Notes: a model not told the origin generated them from the letters alone. 64,000 nt of DNA from Rossellomorea aquimaris (GCA_020524245.1 JAIVLN010000004.1:124001-188000), one strand, 5' to 3'. Numbered from the stretch's first letter, positions 9,003-17,774 are shown. A program made the numbers and translations.

Positions 9003-9498
9003 AATTGTTATATACAGCGTGTTTTGGCTGTGTCTCCGTTCGGTTCTTTTTTGTAATCCATCGATCAATTCCAAATTGTGCAGCGTTATATCCTGCAATT
9101 AGCACGAGGAACCCCAAAATGACCATGGAAGGATTTTGTCCGGCTGATCCAGAGAAGATATAAGAAAAATTCATTACTAACCCCATCAATACTGAAAAAC
9201 TGGTGAATAAACCTACTATTAATGCAATTCCAACTAGAAATTCTCCCCATGGAACTAGGATATTGATGATTGATATGTTAGGTAGAGCGAAATTTTCGAT
9301 AAAGGATGCCCACCAGCCAGATACTGCAGGGTGTTCCCCTTCAGCTTTTGAGAGTGCGCCTTTCAAATATCCCGTAGCATCAAAAGAACCTGTAATTTTC
9401 CCCCAACTTGCTTGTAACCATATAAATCCTAAATAAATACGAATGACCGTCAATACATAACTTGCATAAACATTATGTCTTAAAAAAGTCAAAAACAT
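9001..9498 (-). CDS. DoxX family membrane protein
   Basis: Encodes 165 residues with four membrane segments. The early RIYLGFIWLQASWGKI segment, the central NILVPWGEFLVGIALIVGLF and the later segment MNFSYIFSGSAGQNP are DoxX-family features. DoxX-type proteins act as membrane subunits of quinone-linked oxidoreductases in some organisms; the bacillary members are mostly uncharacterised. GGAGG precedes the ATG. It stands alone between a 215-bp gap and a bidirectional terminator. Confidence 0.88.
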   Translation of the reverse strand: MFLTFLRHNVYASYVLTVIRIYLGFIWLQASWGKITGSFDATGYLKGALSKAEGEHPAVSGWWASFIENFALPNISIINILVPWGEFLVGIALIVGLFTSFSVLMGLVMNFSYIFSGSAGQNPSMVILGFLVLIAGYNAAQFGIDRWITKKNRTETQPKHAVYNN

Positions 9499-9713
9499 GT
9501 AAGTACCTCCCGTTTTTCTTTCCCGAAGGAAACATTTTAGCTTTAATGCACATTATAAACGCTATTTTTGCGCAAGTGCAACATATCTGGAAATAAATAG
9601 GGCGAAATCCTTATGGATGTGGATGTTTATGTAAATCGAGTAAGCGATGCATAATTTCAATCAATGGTAAAAACCTAATACTGTTCTTCACAGAAAGCAA
9701 AGGAGGGCTGAAA

Positions 9714-9905
9714 ATGGCTCATAAAAGAAACGATGGACAACGTGCAGTGGAGCGTGCTGCAAAGAACATCAAAGATGGCGCGGATACCGCATTCGACAGT
9801 GTTCAAAATGCAGTCGAAGCAACTGAAAGTGCCGCAATGAATGCTGTAGACAAAACAGCTGATGCACTCAATAAACAAATAGAGCGAAACAAAGATCAAT
9901 ACTAA
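9714..9905 (+). CDS. Small helical protein, 63 residues
   Basis: A strongly hydrophilic, Ala/Asp/Lys-rich protein predicted to be almost wholly helical, with repeated A-x-x-A spacing (SVQNAVEATESAAMNAVDK). No cysteine, no membrane segment. Such composition is seen in small stress or spore-associated proteins but I do not recognise a family. The ribosome binding site AAAGGAGGGC is excellent and a terminator follows directly, so I consider it real. Confidence 0.75.
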   Translation: MAHKRNDGQRAVERAAKNIKDGADTAFDSVQNAVEATESAAMNAVDKTADALNKQIERNKDQY

Positions 9906-9913
9906 TTTAAAGC

Positions 9914-9953
9914 ATAAAAAATGACCGGAAATTTGCTTCCGGTCATTCTTTGT
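9914..9953. terminator. Bidirectional terminator
   Basis: Perfect 11-bp stem AATGACCGGAA / TTCCGGTCATT with T-runs on both strands, between convergent genes. Confidence 0.92.
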
Positions 9954-9956
9954 TCC

Positions 9957-10334
9957 TCAGGCATTTACATAGGTGGCAAGTGCCCGTTGGATATCATATA
10001 TACTATTGTCTTTACGGAATTGCTTCGAAATGGGTTGTACGGTACTGGAGATGTAAATCTTCAATTCTGCATCCATATCGAATGTTCCAGCGGTTTCTAC
10101 ACTGTAATGCGTGACACTTCGATACGGTACAGAATGATATTCTACCTTTTTTCCTGTCATGCCTTGTTTATCAATTAAGATCAATCGTTTGTTTGTAAAC
10201 ACAATCAGATCACGGATGATTTTGAACGCTTTTTCAACACGTTCACCTTCAGTTACAATTTTTTCGAGGTCTTTTGCGACTGCATTCAGATCTGCCTCTG
10301 ATGCATTGCCCATCAAACCATCTAAAATGCCCAT
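9957..10334 (-). CDS. PH domain-containing protein (bPH_1 type)
   Basis: Encodes 125 residues. The pattern ERVEKAFKIIRDLIVFTNKR then LILIDKQGMTGKKVEYHSVP and a C-terminal helix is that of the bacterial pleckstrin-homology family bPH_1. These small soluble proteins are widespread in Bacillus with unknown roles. I chose ATG 10334 because AAGGAGGG lies 7 bp upstream; an upstream in-frame start at 10355 overlaps that site. Confidence 0.88.
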   Translation of the reverse strand: MGILDGLMGNASEADLNAVAKDLEKIVTEGERVEKAFKIIRDLIVFTNKRLILIDKQGMTGKKVEYHSVPYRSVTHYSVETAGTFDMDAELKIYISSTVQPISKQFRKDNSIYDIQRALATYVNA

Positions 10335-10393
10335 TTGAAATCCCTCCTTAAACAATTACCTATAACATTCGAGATTTGAGTAGAATTTCCTAC

Positions 10394-11197
10394 CTAATGT
10401 ATTTTTCGAGCGTGTTCGTTTGTTGCGTACACGGCGTGTTGAATGACTTTCTTAAGATCAGATTGCTCAAGAACTTCAATACCAGCAGCTGTCGATCCTC
10501 CTGGTGTCGTTACTTGGTCCCTTAGTTCACTTGCAGGAGTAGTGGTCTCCAACATTGCAGCTGAACCACTGATCATTTTCGTAACTAACCTTTGTGCTTG
10601 TTCATCTGTGAGACCATATGCTCGGGCAGCTTCCTCCAATGCTTCGGTAATAAGATAGAGGAAAGCAGGAGCGCTACCGGTTATAGCAGTCAAATCATGG
10701 ACCTGTTGTTCTGTCAGTTCTTCATAATCACCGATTGCGTCCAAAATATGTTCAATGATTTTGCGATGCGTATGATCGACATACCTTCCACATGTGTATG
10801 TCGTCATCGATTTTTGAACAAGAGCAGCTGTATTCGGCATCAACCAACAAACTGGTGTACCATCCGGCAATTGACTGTCCATATAAGTAGGATCAATACC
10901 AGCTGCAACTGTAAGTATGAGTTGATCATCCAATCGACTAGACAGTTCGTGGAATAGTTTTTCATGTGCATTCGGTGGTGCAGCCAAAAGAATGACATCC
11001 GATTGGGGAATAGCTGACTTCCAATCGGAAGTGACTTCTACATCATATTTCTTAGCAAAGGTCTCCAATCGTCCTTGATCGGACCTGTTTGCGACCAGGA
11101 TAGTCGAAAATAAGGACTCCTCTTGACTCAGCAGACCAGATGTAACAGCCTCTGCCATCCTTCCAGCACCAATCACTAATAAGCGGTATTTTTCCAT
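10394..11197 (-). CDS. proC: Pyrroline-5-carboxylate reductase
   Basis: Encodes 267 residues. N-terminal NAD(P)-binding GAGRMAEAV (about 9-17), the LLAAPPNAH segment, and a C-terminal block TAITGSAPAFLYLITEALEE followed by TTPGGSTAAGIEVLE, the ProC signature. It reduces 1-pyrroline-5-carboxylate to proline in the cytoplasm. ATG 11197 is favoured (AGAAGGGA about 9 bp upstream) over an in-frame TTG at 11206 that abuts the ribosome binding site. Bacilli carry several paralogues; which one this is (ProI/ProH/ProG-like) cannot be settled here. Proline can be an osmoprotectant in salt-adapted bacilli. Confidence 0.9.
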   Translation of the reverse strand: MEKYRLLVIGAGRMAEAVTSGLLSQEESLFSTILVANRSDQGRLETFAKKYDVEVTSDWKSAIPQSDVILLAAPPNAHEKLFHELSSRLDDQLILTVAAGIDPTYMDSQLPDGTPVCWLMPNTAALVQKSMTTYTCGRYVDHTHRKIIEHILDAIGDYEELTEQQVHDLTAITGSAPAFLYLITEALEEAARAYGLTDEQAQRLVTKMISGSAAMLETTTPASELRDQVTTPGGSTAAGIEVLEQSDLKKVIQHAVYATNEHARKIH

Positions 11198-11316
11198 TTC
11201 GTCCAATCCCTTCTGAGTTCATCGTTATTTAAACCTACCAGAACTTTGTGTTCTTGAAAAGGAAGTTTTTGTAACGGAATCTTCATGGAAAACGTCTCTA
11301 GGAAAAAGGGGGCGTT

Positions 11317-13476
11317 ATGATGAAGAAATGGTGGTTGCCAGTTGGTGTAATGCTTATCACTATATGCACGATTATCGTCTATTTTACGACCGAGCTTAAG
11401 CTGCTCAACAAATGGGAAGATGGAGAGAAGATTGTGTTGCAAAATAAATCCCTGGACCTGTTTTTTTCAAAAAAATTGAATGCTCATTCGGTAACTGACA
11501 AAAGTGTATATGTCACAAATGAGGATGGGGAGAGACAACCTATTTCTATAAAGTTGAAAGACGATGACAGGTCCATTTCCATTGCATCTCCACTGCATGG
11601 CTATGACTTAAGAAGTGATTACTTCACACTCCATCTAACCAAAGATATCCAATCCGTTGGCGGAAGGGCACTAGCTGATGGTGAGCGAGTTCGTTTCGTT
11701 GTGAAAGATCGCTTACCTGTAATTGGTTCAAAAGAGAGGCTTCAGGCTTATTTTGAAAAGAGCCGTAAGAGAAGCGTACATGTCATAGAAGATTCTACAG
11801 CAGAGGGTGAATCATCGATGGAAATGGCCGACAAAAGCAGTAGTGGGGATTCTAGTCAAAACCATTCGACCACGAACATACAGGTACAAGGAGTAGATGA
11901 ACCAGACACAATCAAAAATGATGGCGAATTCATTTACCAACTTGTCCGCAACAAACTCCTTATTACTAGAGCTAAACCTGCTGAAGAAATGAAAGTGATG
12001 ACGACCATCCGTTTCGAAAATATGTCATTTTCTCCAAACCAATTACTACTATATGAAAACAAACTCATCGTACTGGGTCATTCTTATCAGAGCATTGAGG
12101 ATCAAGCAAAAAAGTCTTCTCGCTCAGAGGATTCTGTGGCTCGGACTGCCTATCATAGCGTTCAAATGAAGGTGTTTGATGTACGAAATGTATCCAATCC
12201 AATCTTGGAAAGGGAATTGGAAGTTGAAGGTTCTTACTTGTCTGCGCGAAGATCTCAGGAATATGTCTACTTGGTTTCCCAATATCATCCTCCTTTTTGG
12301 CGGACATTTGAAAATGATGAGAGTGAACTTCGACCCAGAATCAGAGATACGGCTATGATCAACAAGATGAATGTCATTGATTATGATGAGATACAATACT
12401 TTCCTAATTCAAATGAAGCCCGTTACACCACGATCTCATCCATCAATCTGAATAAATCGGAAGAGCCAGCATTTCACGAGACATTTCTTGGGGGAGGGGG
12501 AGAAATGTATATGTCCAGGGATAACCTTTATATAGCTGTTCAAACAAATAGAGTTGATGAATCGAAATTCAGTAGAACTTATACCCTCGACACTGAAGTT
12601 TATAAGTTCACCGTTGATGAAGGAGAAATAGAGTATAAAGCTTCCGCAACAGTTAAAGGAACCGCTCTGAACCAATTTTCTATGGATGAATACCAAGGGA
12701 ATTTCAGAATCGCGACAACAAGTGGATTCTCGGGAAATGACCGTGTACCATCCTTTAACCACTTATTTATCTATGATGAAAACTTAAACTTGATAGGAAA
12801 AGTAGAGGGATTAGCCGAAGGCGAACGGATTTATTCTGCACGGTTCATGAAAGAGAGGATCTATATTGTTACCTTCAAACAAGTCGATCCTCTGTTTGTC
12901 ATTGATGCTAGTGATCCCCAGAATCCAACAGTAAAGGGAGAGCTTAAAATACCTGGTTTCAGTAACTATCTGCATCCATATGATGAGGACCATATAATTG
13001 GTTTTGGACATAACACAAAAGTGGTAAACCATAAGCATAGCAGAGAACCGGTTATCCAAACAGACGGCATAAAGATTTCAATATTCAACGTGAAAGACAT
13101 GCGGAGTCCGAAAGAAATCCATACTAAAATCATCGGCGGAAGCGGAACACACTCACCTTTAAACTATGATCATAAAGCGCTCTTGTTTGATTCATCTAAG
13201 AATTTGTTCGCTTTTCCGTTACAAATGTACAACGAAAATACGGGAGGCTACTTGTTTAATGGAGCACACATTTACCACATCACAATGGAAGATGGTTTAC
13301 AGTTAATAGAAGAGATTTCACATGTAGACGTTTCAGACTTATATCAATCACCGTGGGACCAGGAAATTCACCGATTGATTTATATCGACGATCACTTATA
13401 CAGCTTTTCTAATTCGAATATCGTCGCACACGAAATGAGGACTTATGAGCAGATTTCTGCAATAGAAATTCCTTGA
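11317..13476 (+). CDS. Membrane-anchored beta-propeller domain protein
   Basis: Encodes 719 residues. One N-terminal membrane segment (about 6-25) is followed by a 130-residue Big/SbsA-like region, a Ser-rich linker, and a large repeat domain starting with TNIQVQGVDEPDTIKNDGEF (about 185), the signature of the secreted C-terminal beta-propeller family related to WD-40 proteins. The C-terminal 500 residues contain the blade repeats (VFDV.., FNVKD). It is probably displayed outside the membrane. Monocistronic. Function unknown. Confidence 0.85.
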   Translation: MMKKWWLPVGVMLITICTIIVYFTTELKLLNKWEDGEKIVLQNKSLDLFFSKKLNAHSVTDKSVYVTNEDGERQPISIKLKDDDRSISIASPLHGYDLRSDYFTLHLTKDIQSVGGRALADGERVRFVVKDRLPVIGSKERLQAYFEKSRKRSVHVIEDSTAEGESSMEMADKSSSGDSSQNHSTTNIQVQGVDEPDTIKNDGEFIYQLVRNKLLITRAKPAEEMKVMTTIRFENMSFSPNQLLLYENKLIVLGHSYQSIEDQAKKSSRSEDSVARTAYHSVQMKVFDVRNVSNPILERELEVEGSYLSARRSQEYVYLVSQYHPPFWRTFENDESELRPRIRDTAMINKMNVIDYDEIQYFPNSNEARYTTISSINLNKSEEPAFHETFLGGGGEMYMSRDNLYIAVQTNRVDESKFSRTYTLDTEVYKFTVDEGEIEYKASATVKGTALNQFSMDEYQGNFRIATTSGFSGNDRVPSFNHLFIYDENLNLIGKVEGLAEGERIYSARFMKERIYIVTFKQVDPLFVIDASDPQNPTVKGELKIPGFSNYLHPYDEDHIIGFGHNTKVVNHKHSREPVIQTDGIKISIFNVKDMRSPKEIHTKIIGGSGTHSPLNYDHKALLFDSSKNLFAFPLQMYNENTGGYLFNGAHIYHITMEDGLQLIEEISHVDVSDLYQSPWDQEIHRLIYIDDHLYSFSNSNIVAHEMRTYEQISAIEIP

Positions 13477-13556
13477 TGCCAAGTGCTCACACTTCCCTTT
13501 CCATATGAATAAGGTTAAAATAAACATATTATTCATATAAGAAAGGTTGGTTATAA

Positions 13557-13994
13557 ATGTCTCATTCTATCCAAACCATCCCTAGACCCATCATCAGAAC
13601 GAACCAATGGTTCATATTTCTATCCGTTATTGTTTCTTGGTTCACCGGCTTGGAATGGGTCTTACTTTTACCGTTGATTGCCGGACTTTCTGGTTTATTA
13701 TTCAGTTATAATCCAGTAATGAAAATTGCAAGATACTTACTCAAAAAGGAACTTTCATCTTATATACAAGAAGATCGAGAACAGCAAAAATTCAATCAAT
13801 GGATTGCTACAATTTTATTGATAAGTGCCCTAATTGGTGCACGCATAGGATCAGAAATTTTGTATTACTTATCTAGCGGATTTGTTGCGGCCGCTTCCCT
13901 CATCGCCATAATGGGATTCTGTGTAGGCTGTTTCGTTCGATATCAGTGGAATCGATACCGCTATCAAAGGATTCAACGGAAGAAATCCTATTAA
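13557..13994 (+). CDS. DUF4395 membrane protein
   Basis: Encodes 145 residues with three or four membrane segments. The N-terminus IPRPIIRTNQW is the DUF4395 motif. AAAGGTTGG precedes the ATG. Single gene, followed by a terminator. DUF4395 proteins are often found near thiol-redox genes but no partner is adjacent here; role unknown. Confidence 0.85.
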   Translation: MSHSIQTIPRPIIRTNQWFIFLSVIVSWFTGLEWVLLLPLIAGLSGLLFSYNPVMKIARYLLKKELSSYIQEDREQQKFNQWIATILLISALIGARIGSEILYYLSSGFVAAASLIAIMGFCVGCFVRYQWNRYRYQRIQRKKSY

Positions 13995-14007
13995 CGAACA
14001 ATTATCT

Positions 14008-14045
14008 AGAGACTTGTACGATTAATCGAGCAAGGCTCTTTTTTT
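14008..14045 (+). terminator. Terminator after DUF4395 gene
   Basis: Stem AGAGACTTG / CAAGGCTCT (one mismatch), 14-nt loop, seven T residues. Confidence 0.75.
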
Positions 14046-14085
14046 CGTGTACAATTAACTTTGTAACTTAATGGAGGTGGAGAAA

Positions 14086-14604
14086 ATGAATTTCGATTTG
14101 AAAGAAGCGAAGGAAGTATTGAGGAACACCCCAAATGTATTGGAATCGTTGCTTGCCGGATTGTCAGAAAACTGGACCCTTTGTGATGAAGGAGAGGATA
14201 CATGGTCTCCATTTGATGTCGTCGGTCATCTCATAGACGGGGAACGAAAGGATTGGCTTGAACGAGTACAAATCATTCGAAAGCAAGGTGAAAATCTTAA
14301 ATTTCAGCCATTTGATCGATTTGAACACCTGACTCGAAACAAGGGACGTTCTTTAGAAGAACTCCTTTATGAATTCAGAAGGTTACGAGAGCAGAATCTC
14401 CATGAGTTGGAATCTATCTCTGACATGGGAGAGCTGGAATTAAAAGGGGTTCATCCAGCATTCGGAGAGGTCACACTTCATCAATTACTATCTACCTGGG
14501 TAGTTCATGATCTGAATCACATCTCACAAATCACAAGAGTGATGGCAAACCGATATAACCAGGATGTAGGACCCTGGAAAGCGTATTTACGTATTCTTTC
14601 ATAA
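14086..14604 (+). CDS. DinB/YfiT-like four-helix protein
   Basis: Encodes 172 residues. Four-helix DinB_2 layout with the expected metal-ligand histidines: one in DVVGHLIDGE (about 46) and two in VHDLNHISQI near 145-150. Such proteins bind a divalent metal; several act as thiol-dependent transferases, but this one is untested. ATG 14086 chosen: GGAGGTGG lies 6 bp upstream and includes the alternative ATG at 14071. Confidence 0.88.
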   Translation: MNFDLKEAKEVLRNTPNVLESLLAGLSENWTLCDEGEDTWSPFDVVGHLIDGERKDWLERVQIIRKQGENLKFQPFDRFEHLTRNKGRSLEELLYEFRRLREQNLHELESISDMGELELKGVHPAFGEVTLHQLLSTWVVHDLNHISQITRVMANRYNQDVGPWKAYLRILS

Positions 14605-14621
14605 TGGCTCTTTTCTAAAAG

Positions 14622-14772
14622 ATTGTTGCTTTTTGGCTCTATTCTTCATTTTCAAGTTGATTAAAGCGCAAGGTGCGAGACGCCAACGGGCGCAACGCGG
14701 CAGGATGCTCAACGCACGCCCCGTGGAAAGTGAGCAACCTTAAGCGGAAATCAATTCATTTAAGAGCAACAA
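14622..14772. repeat. Bacillaceae intergenic palindromic repeat (short copy)
   Basis: About 150 bp bounded by inverted copies of ATTGTTGCT / AGCAACAAT. Inside, the left arm (TTGATTAAAGCGCAAGGTGC) is the imperfect inverse of the right arm (GCAACCTTAAGCGGAAATCAA), with a GC-rich middle ending in CCCCGTGGAAAGTGAGC. I recall from several Bacillus-type genomes a longer repeat with GGTGCGAGAC ... CGCGGAAAGCGAGC ... AGCGGAAATCAA; this looks like a diverged, shortened member. Higher GC than its surroundings. It fills the first part of the 456-bp gap before the AGCS gene. Confidence 0.7.
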
Positions 14773-14809
14773 TATATGAGAAAACAGCCTTCATAATAGA
14801 AATTATCAT

Positions 14810-14842
14810 CCAGCATATGAATGCTGGAATTTCTTTTTTTTA
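14810..14842 (+). terminator. Terminator-like hairpin after the repeat
   Basis: Stem CCAGCAT / ATGCTGG, 4-nt loop, then a T-rich run (TTTCTTTTTTTT). It lies 205 bp after the DinB-like gene, beyond the repeat; it may be that gene's displaced terminator. Confidence 0.7.
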
Positions 14843-14938
14843 CATAAGAAAAACGAAAAAATCTTCTTTACAAATAATTTTTTTTGCACATGTATAAACA
14901 TGTAACAAATTGTTGTTTTATCAGGTCTAAAGCGCGAT

Positions 14939-14955
14939 ATTTCGAAATTCGAAAT
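14939..14955. promoter_or_regulatory. 17-bp palindrome upstream of AGCS promoter
   Basis: ATTTCGAA-A-TTCGAAAT, a perfect inverted repeat, 22 bp upstream of the -35 box of the symporter gene. Position suits an activator or upstream repressor site. I do not match it to a known regulator. Confidence 0.45.
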
Positions 14956-14976
14956 GTAAGAATATGCAGAAAGTTG

Positions 14977-15004
14977 TTGCAAATACACAAGCTTTTATTA
15001 TAAT
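14977..15004 (+). promoter_or_regulatory. SigA-type promoter of the AGCS gene
   Basis: TTGCAA, 16-bp spacer, TATAAT. The start of transcription would be near 15011, about 50 bp before the GTG start. Confidence 0.65.
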
Positions 15005-15060
15005 AATATTTAAGTTAAAGATTCAGAAAAAATAAAAAATGGGAAAAGGGGTTAGGTATT

Positions 15061-16476
15061 GTGTTAGAAAACATCGTAGGATTTCTGAATACGTATTTAT
15101 GGGGGTATGTCCTGATCGCCGCTTTACTTGGGCTAGGAGTGTACTTCACAGTAGCAACAAGGTTCGTACAGTTCCGTTACCTCGGTGAGATGACAAGAGT
15201 ATTATTTGAAAAATCAACGATTACAGATGGAAAGAGCATTTCCTCTTTCAAATCTTTCTGTATCGGTGCAGCTACACGTATTGGTACAGGTAACCTTGCT
15301 GGGGTTGCCGTAGCGATCGGTCTCGGTGGTCCAGGTGCTGTATTCTGGATGTGGATCGTAGCGTTAGTAGGTGGAGCAACGAGTTTTGTAGAAAGTACTC
15401 TTGCTCAGGTTTACAAGATCAAGGATAAAGCATCCTTCCGTGGAGGTCCTGCTTATTACATTGAAAAGGGCCTTGGGAAAAGATGGCTTGGAATCATTTT
15501 TGCAGTACTGATTGCATTGACTTTCGGTCTTATTTTTAACTCGGTACAAAGTAACACAATTTCAGCTGCATATGAAAATGCATTTAACTTTAATGGCACA
15601 GTAGTTGGTATCGTCGTTACAATCCTTACAGGATTAGTTATATTCGGTGGTGTACACCGTATCGCGAACGTATCTTCTGTAGTCGTTCCGATCATGGCAG
15701 TTCTTTATATTATCTTGGCTATTGTTGTACTAGTCTTGAATGTTGGACAAATTCCAGAAATGTTCATGTTGATTGTCAAGAGTGCATTTGGATTAGAACA
15801 AGCAATTGGCGGTGGAATCGGTGCCGCAATCATGAATGGTGTTAAGCGTGGACTATTCTCAAACGAAGCTGGTATGGGTAGTGCGCCGAACGCAGCAGCG
15901 ACTGCAAGTGTTTCCCACCCAGCTAAGCAAGGTTTCATCCAGACATTAGGTGTATACCTTGATACATTGATCGTGTGTTCTGCGACAGCATTCATTATCT
16001 TAATGTCAGGTATTTATCAAACTGGGGATGTAGCAGGGATCCAATTGCTTCAGGATTCTCTTGGAGACCATGTTGGTAATGCAGCTACGATCTTCATTGC
16101 AGTTGCAATCTTCTTATTTGCTTTCAGTTCAATCATCGGAAGCTACTACTATGGTGAAACGAACATTGAATTCATCAAAGAGAGTAAACCAGCAATTTTT
16201 GCTTATCGTCTAGCTACAATGGGAATGGTCATGGTTGGTGCAATGTTACCACTTGCCTTCGTATGGAGCTTGGCAGACTTGTTCATGGCGTTGATGACAT
16301 TGATCAACCTCATAGGGATTGCTCTCCTTGGAAAAATTGCCTTTAAAGTTCTAAAAGACTATGAAATGCAACGTAAAGAAGGGAAAGATCCTACGTTCGA
16401 TCCTGTCAAACTTGGCATTGAAAATACAGAGTGCTGGGGTGATGGAACTAAACAAAAGAAAGATATCGCTGGTTAA
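15061..16476 (+). CDS. Sodium:alanine/glutamine symporter, AGCS family
   Basis: Encodes 471 residues with about 11 membrane segments. AGCS signatures: the early GAATRIGTGNLAGVAVAI block (about 79-96), FRGGPAYYIEKGL, and GLFSNEAGMGSAPNAAA (about 265-280), which form the substrate and sodium sites in this family. It imports a small neutral amino acid (alanine, glycine or, for AlsT/GlnT members, glutamine) with sodium. Substrate cannot be told from sequence alone. GTG start with AAAAGGGGTTAG upstream. Own promoter and terminator; a palindrome upstream suggests control. Confidence 0.93.
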   Translation: MLENIVGFLNTYLWGYVLIAALLGLGVYFTVATRFVQFRYLGEMTRVLFEKSTITDGKSISSFKSFCIGAATRIGTGNLAGVAVAIGLGGPGAVFWMWIVALVGGATSFVESTLAQVYKIKDKASFRGGPAYYIEKGLGKRWLGIIFAVLIALTFGLIFNSVQSNTISAAYENAFNFNGTVVGIVVTILTGLVIFGGVHRIANVSSVVVPIMAVLYIILAIVVLVLNVGQIPEMFMLIVKSAFGLEQAIGGGIGAAIMNGVKRGLFSNEAGMGSAPNAAATASVSHPAKQGFIQTLGVYLDTLIVCSATAFIILMSGIYQTGDVAGIQLLQDSLGDHVGNAATIFIAVAIFLFAFSSIIGSYYYGETNIEFIKESKPAIFAYRLATMGMVMVGAMLPLAFVWSLADLFMALMTLINLIGIALLGKIAFKVLKDYEMQRKEGKDPTFDPVKLGIENTECWGDGTKQKKDIAG

Positions 16477-16486
16477 TGACCAGAGA

Positions 16487-16514
16487 AAAAGGCAGGGAAA
16501 CCTGCCTTTTTTTT
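16487..16514 (+). terminator. Terminator of AGCS gene
   Basis: AAAAGGCAGG-GAAA-CCTGCCTTTT, 10-bp stem with tetraloop and T-run. Confidence 0.95.
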
Positions 16515-16595
16515 ATTTGAACAATATTTTCAATATAAATATATTAGAATATTCTGTATAATAGAGGAAAAGGGTTTTGGGAAGGGAGATTTAAC

Positions 16596-17147
16596 ATGTC
16601 TAAAGACCAGCGTTTAAGTGGGACAATCTTTCTATCAAAACAAATGATCCAATTTCCTCGGTTACACAGAAGGACAGTCGATCAGTATGCTGATGTGATT
16701 GTTGAAATAAAAAATTCAATTGGGGGACATTTTTACATTTCTGAGATCAATAAGGATTATGTTGTCATCAAAGCTACCAGAAGTCCATTTGGTGAAATTG
16801 TACATGACCCTCCTCATTTATTTATGATGACTTCAAGTGTTTTTGACGGTATTGCAGCTCGTAAATTAGGTTTTGGACAGTTTCATTTTAAGAAAAGGAT
16901 TGTAATGGGGGAAAGAGGTTGTAAGGTCATAATTTATTTTAAACCGCAACATACAGAAGAAGGGCTTGTTTATGACAACCTAACCATGGACCCTTCGAAC
17001 GGTAATCTATCCATTCGGGAAGAAGAGACTATACAATATTTGAATGATGAAATGCAGAAAAGTGATGAGTTGATCCTGTCTTTACTCGACGAATTAGAGA
17101 ATTTGAAGGCTGAAGTTGATTTTTTACGTAGTCGAGAAGGAATATAA
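16596..17147 (+). CDS. Methanogen output domain (MetOD1)-like protein
   Basis: Encodes 183 residues. The centre resembles the MetOD1 sensory/output domain: SPFGEIVHDPPHLFMMTSSV, then FDGIAARKLGFGQFHFKKRI and GERGCKVIIYF. In such proteins this region often contains cysteines and is found with signalling modules. The family CPFG cysteine is replaced by Ser here. The last 30 residues form a coiled coil (DELILSLLDELENLKAEVDF), so it probably dimerises. Standalone gene with GGGAAGGGAG upstream. No kinase or regulator partner is adjacent. Confidence 0.6.
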   Translation: MSKDQRLSGTIFLSKQMIQFPRLHRRTVDQYADVIVEIKNSIGGHFYISEINKDYVVIKATRSPFGEIVHDPPHLFMMTSSVFDGIAARKLGFGQFHFKKRIVMGERGCKVIIYFKPQHTEEGLVYDNLTMDPSNGNLSIREEETIQYLNDEMQKSDELILSLLDELENLKAEVDFLRSREGI

Positions 17148-17303
17148 TGACTATTTTTATTGTCGAACAATAAGAAGTTTGGACGAAGGGGTATCAATAA
17201 TTTCAAACAACCCTCATACTAGATTTAACAACGAAAATGCTTAGGGATTGGGGCGGCGCGTACATGATTTTGTTGAATCCATGTTCGAAGGGAGTTGTAA
17301 GAG

Positions 17304-17465
17304 TTGTTGAATGTCGATCCAAAAAAATCTTCCATAAAAAGGTGTATGACTCACCTGGAAGTTTTAGGGGTAGAACCGAAAATTCGCCAACTTGTTTACA
17401 TGTATATGGAAATGGCTTACCAAGAAGGGGTGTCTGAGAACTTGAAAGAATCTGTAAGTAAATAA
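17304..17465 (+). CDS. Small hypothetical protein, 53 residues
   Basis: TTG-started ORF (TTG at 17304 or 17307) with AAGGGAG 9 bp upstream and a terminator-like hairpin 11 bp after its TAA. The product is helical and charged (THLEVLGVEPKIRQLVYMYM, then EGVSENLKES). No family recognised. Start by a rare codon and short length make this tentative, but both flanking signals and amphipathic pattern favour a real gene. Confidence 0.5.
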   Translation: MLNVDPKKSSIKRCMTHLEVLGVEPKIRQLVYMYMEMAYQEGVSENLKESVSK

Positions 17466-17476
17466 ACTCTCAAATC

Positions 17477-17507
17477 TTTTGGATGAAAGTTATCCAAGGA
17501 TTTTTTT
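17477..17507 (+). terminator. Terminator after the small 17304 ORF
   Basis: TTGGAT / ATCCAA with flanking T-G pairs (8-bp stem), 7-nt loop, run of seven T. Confidence 0.7.
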
Positions 17508-17573
17508 GTATAATCATATAATGATGCGAAGTCTGGAGATACTATAGGAAAAATAGTTTTGAGGAGTGTCTCC

Positions 17574-17774
17574 ATGAATCTTAAGGATGGTACAATCTAT
17601 CAAATTACAGACCCGGGTTCTGTGAACTTTAATTCAGCTACTACGTTGAAGATCACATCTCATTTCCGAAACGTAGTCTCATTCAACTTAGGTGATCAAC
17701 AAGGGTATGGATCCATGCCTGTCCAGCATTTAAAGTATCTAGTTAAAAGAAATTGTCTCCGCGAAAGCAAATAG
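17574..17774 (+). CDS. Small hypothetical protein, 66 residues
   Basis: Encodes 66 residues, predicted mostly beta (DGTIYQITDPGSVNFNS, VVSFNLGD) with a basic C-terminus (LKYLVKRN). No family recognised. ATG 17574 is chosen because GAGGAG is 7 bp upstream; an earlier in-frame ATG at 17559 overlaps it. A terminator overlaps the stop codon region. Confidence 0.65.
   Translation: MNLKDGTIYQITDPGSVNFNSATTLKITSHFRNVVSFNLGDQQGYGSMPVQHLKYLVKRNCLRESK

Noticed and set aside
17237-17437. 66-residue ORF on the plus strand
   Set aside because: Rich in rare-looking residues for this genome (many R, C, W, G) with no ribosome binding site; it is out of frame with the better-supported ORF at 17304.
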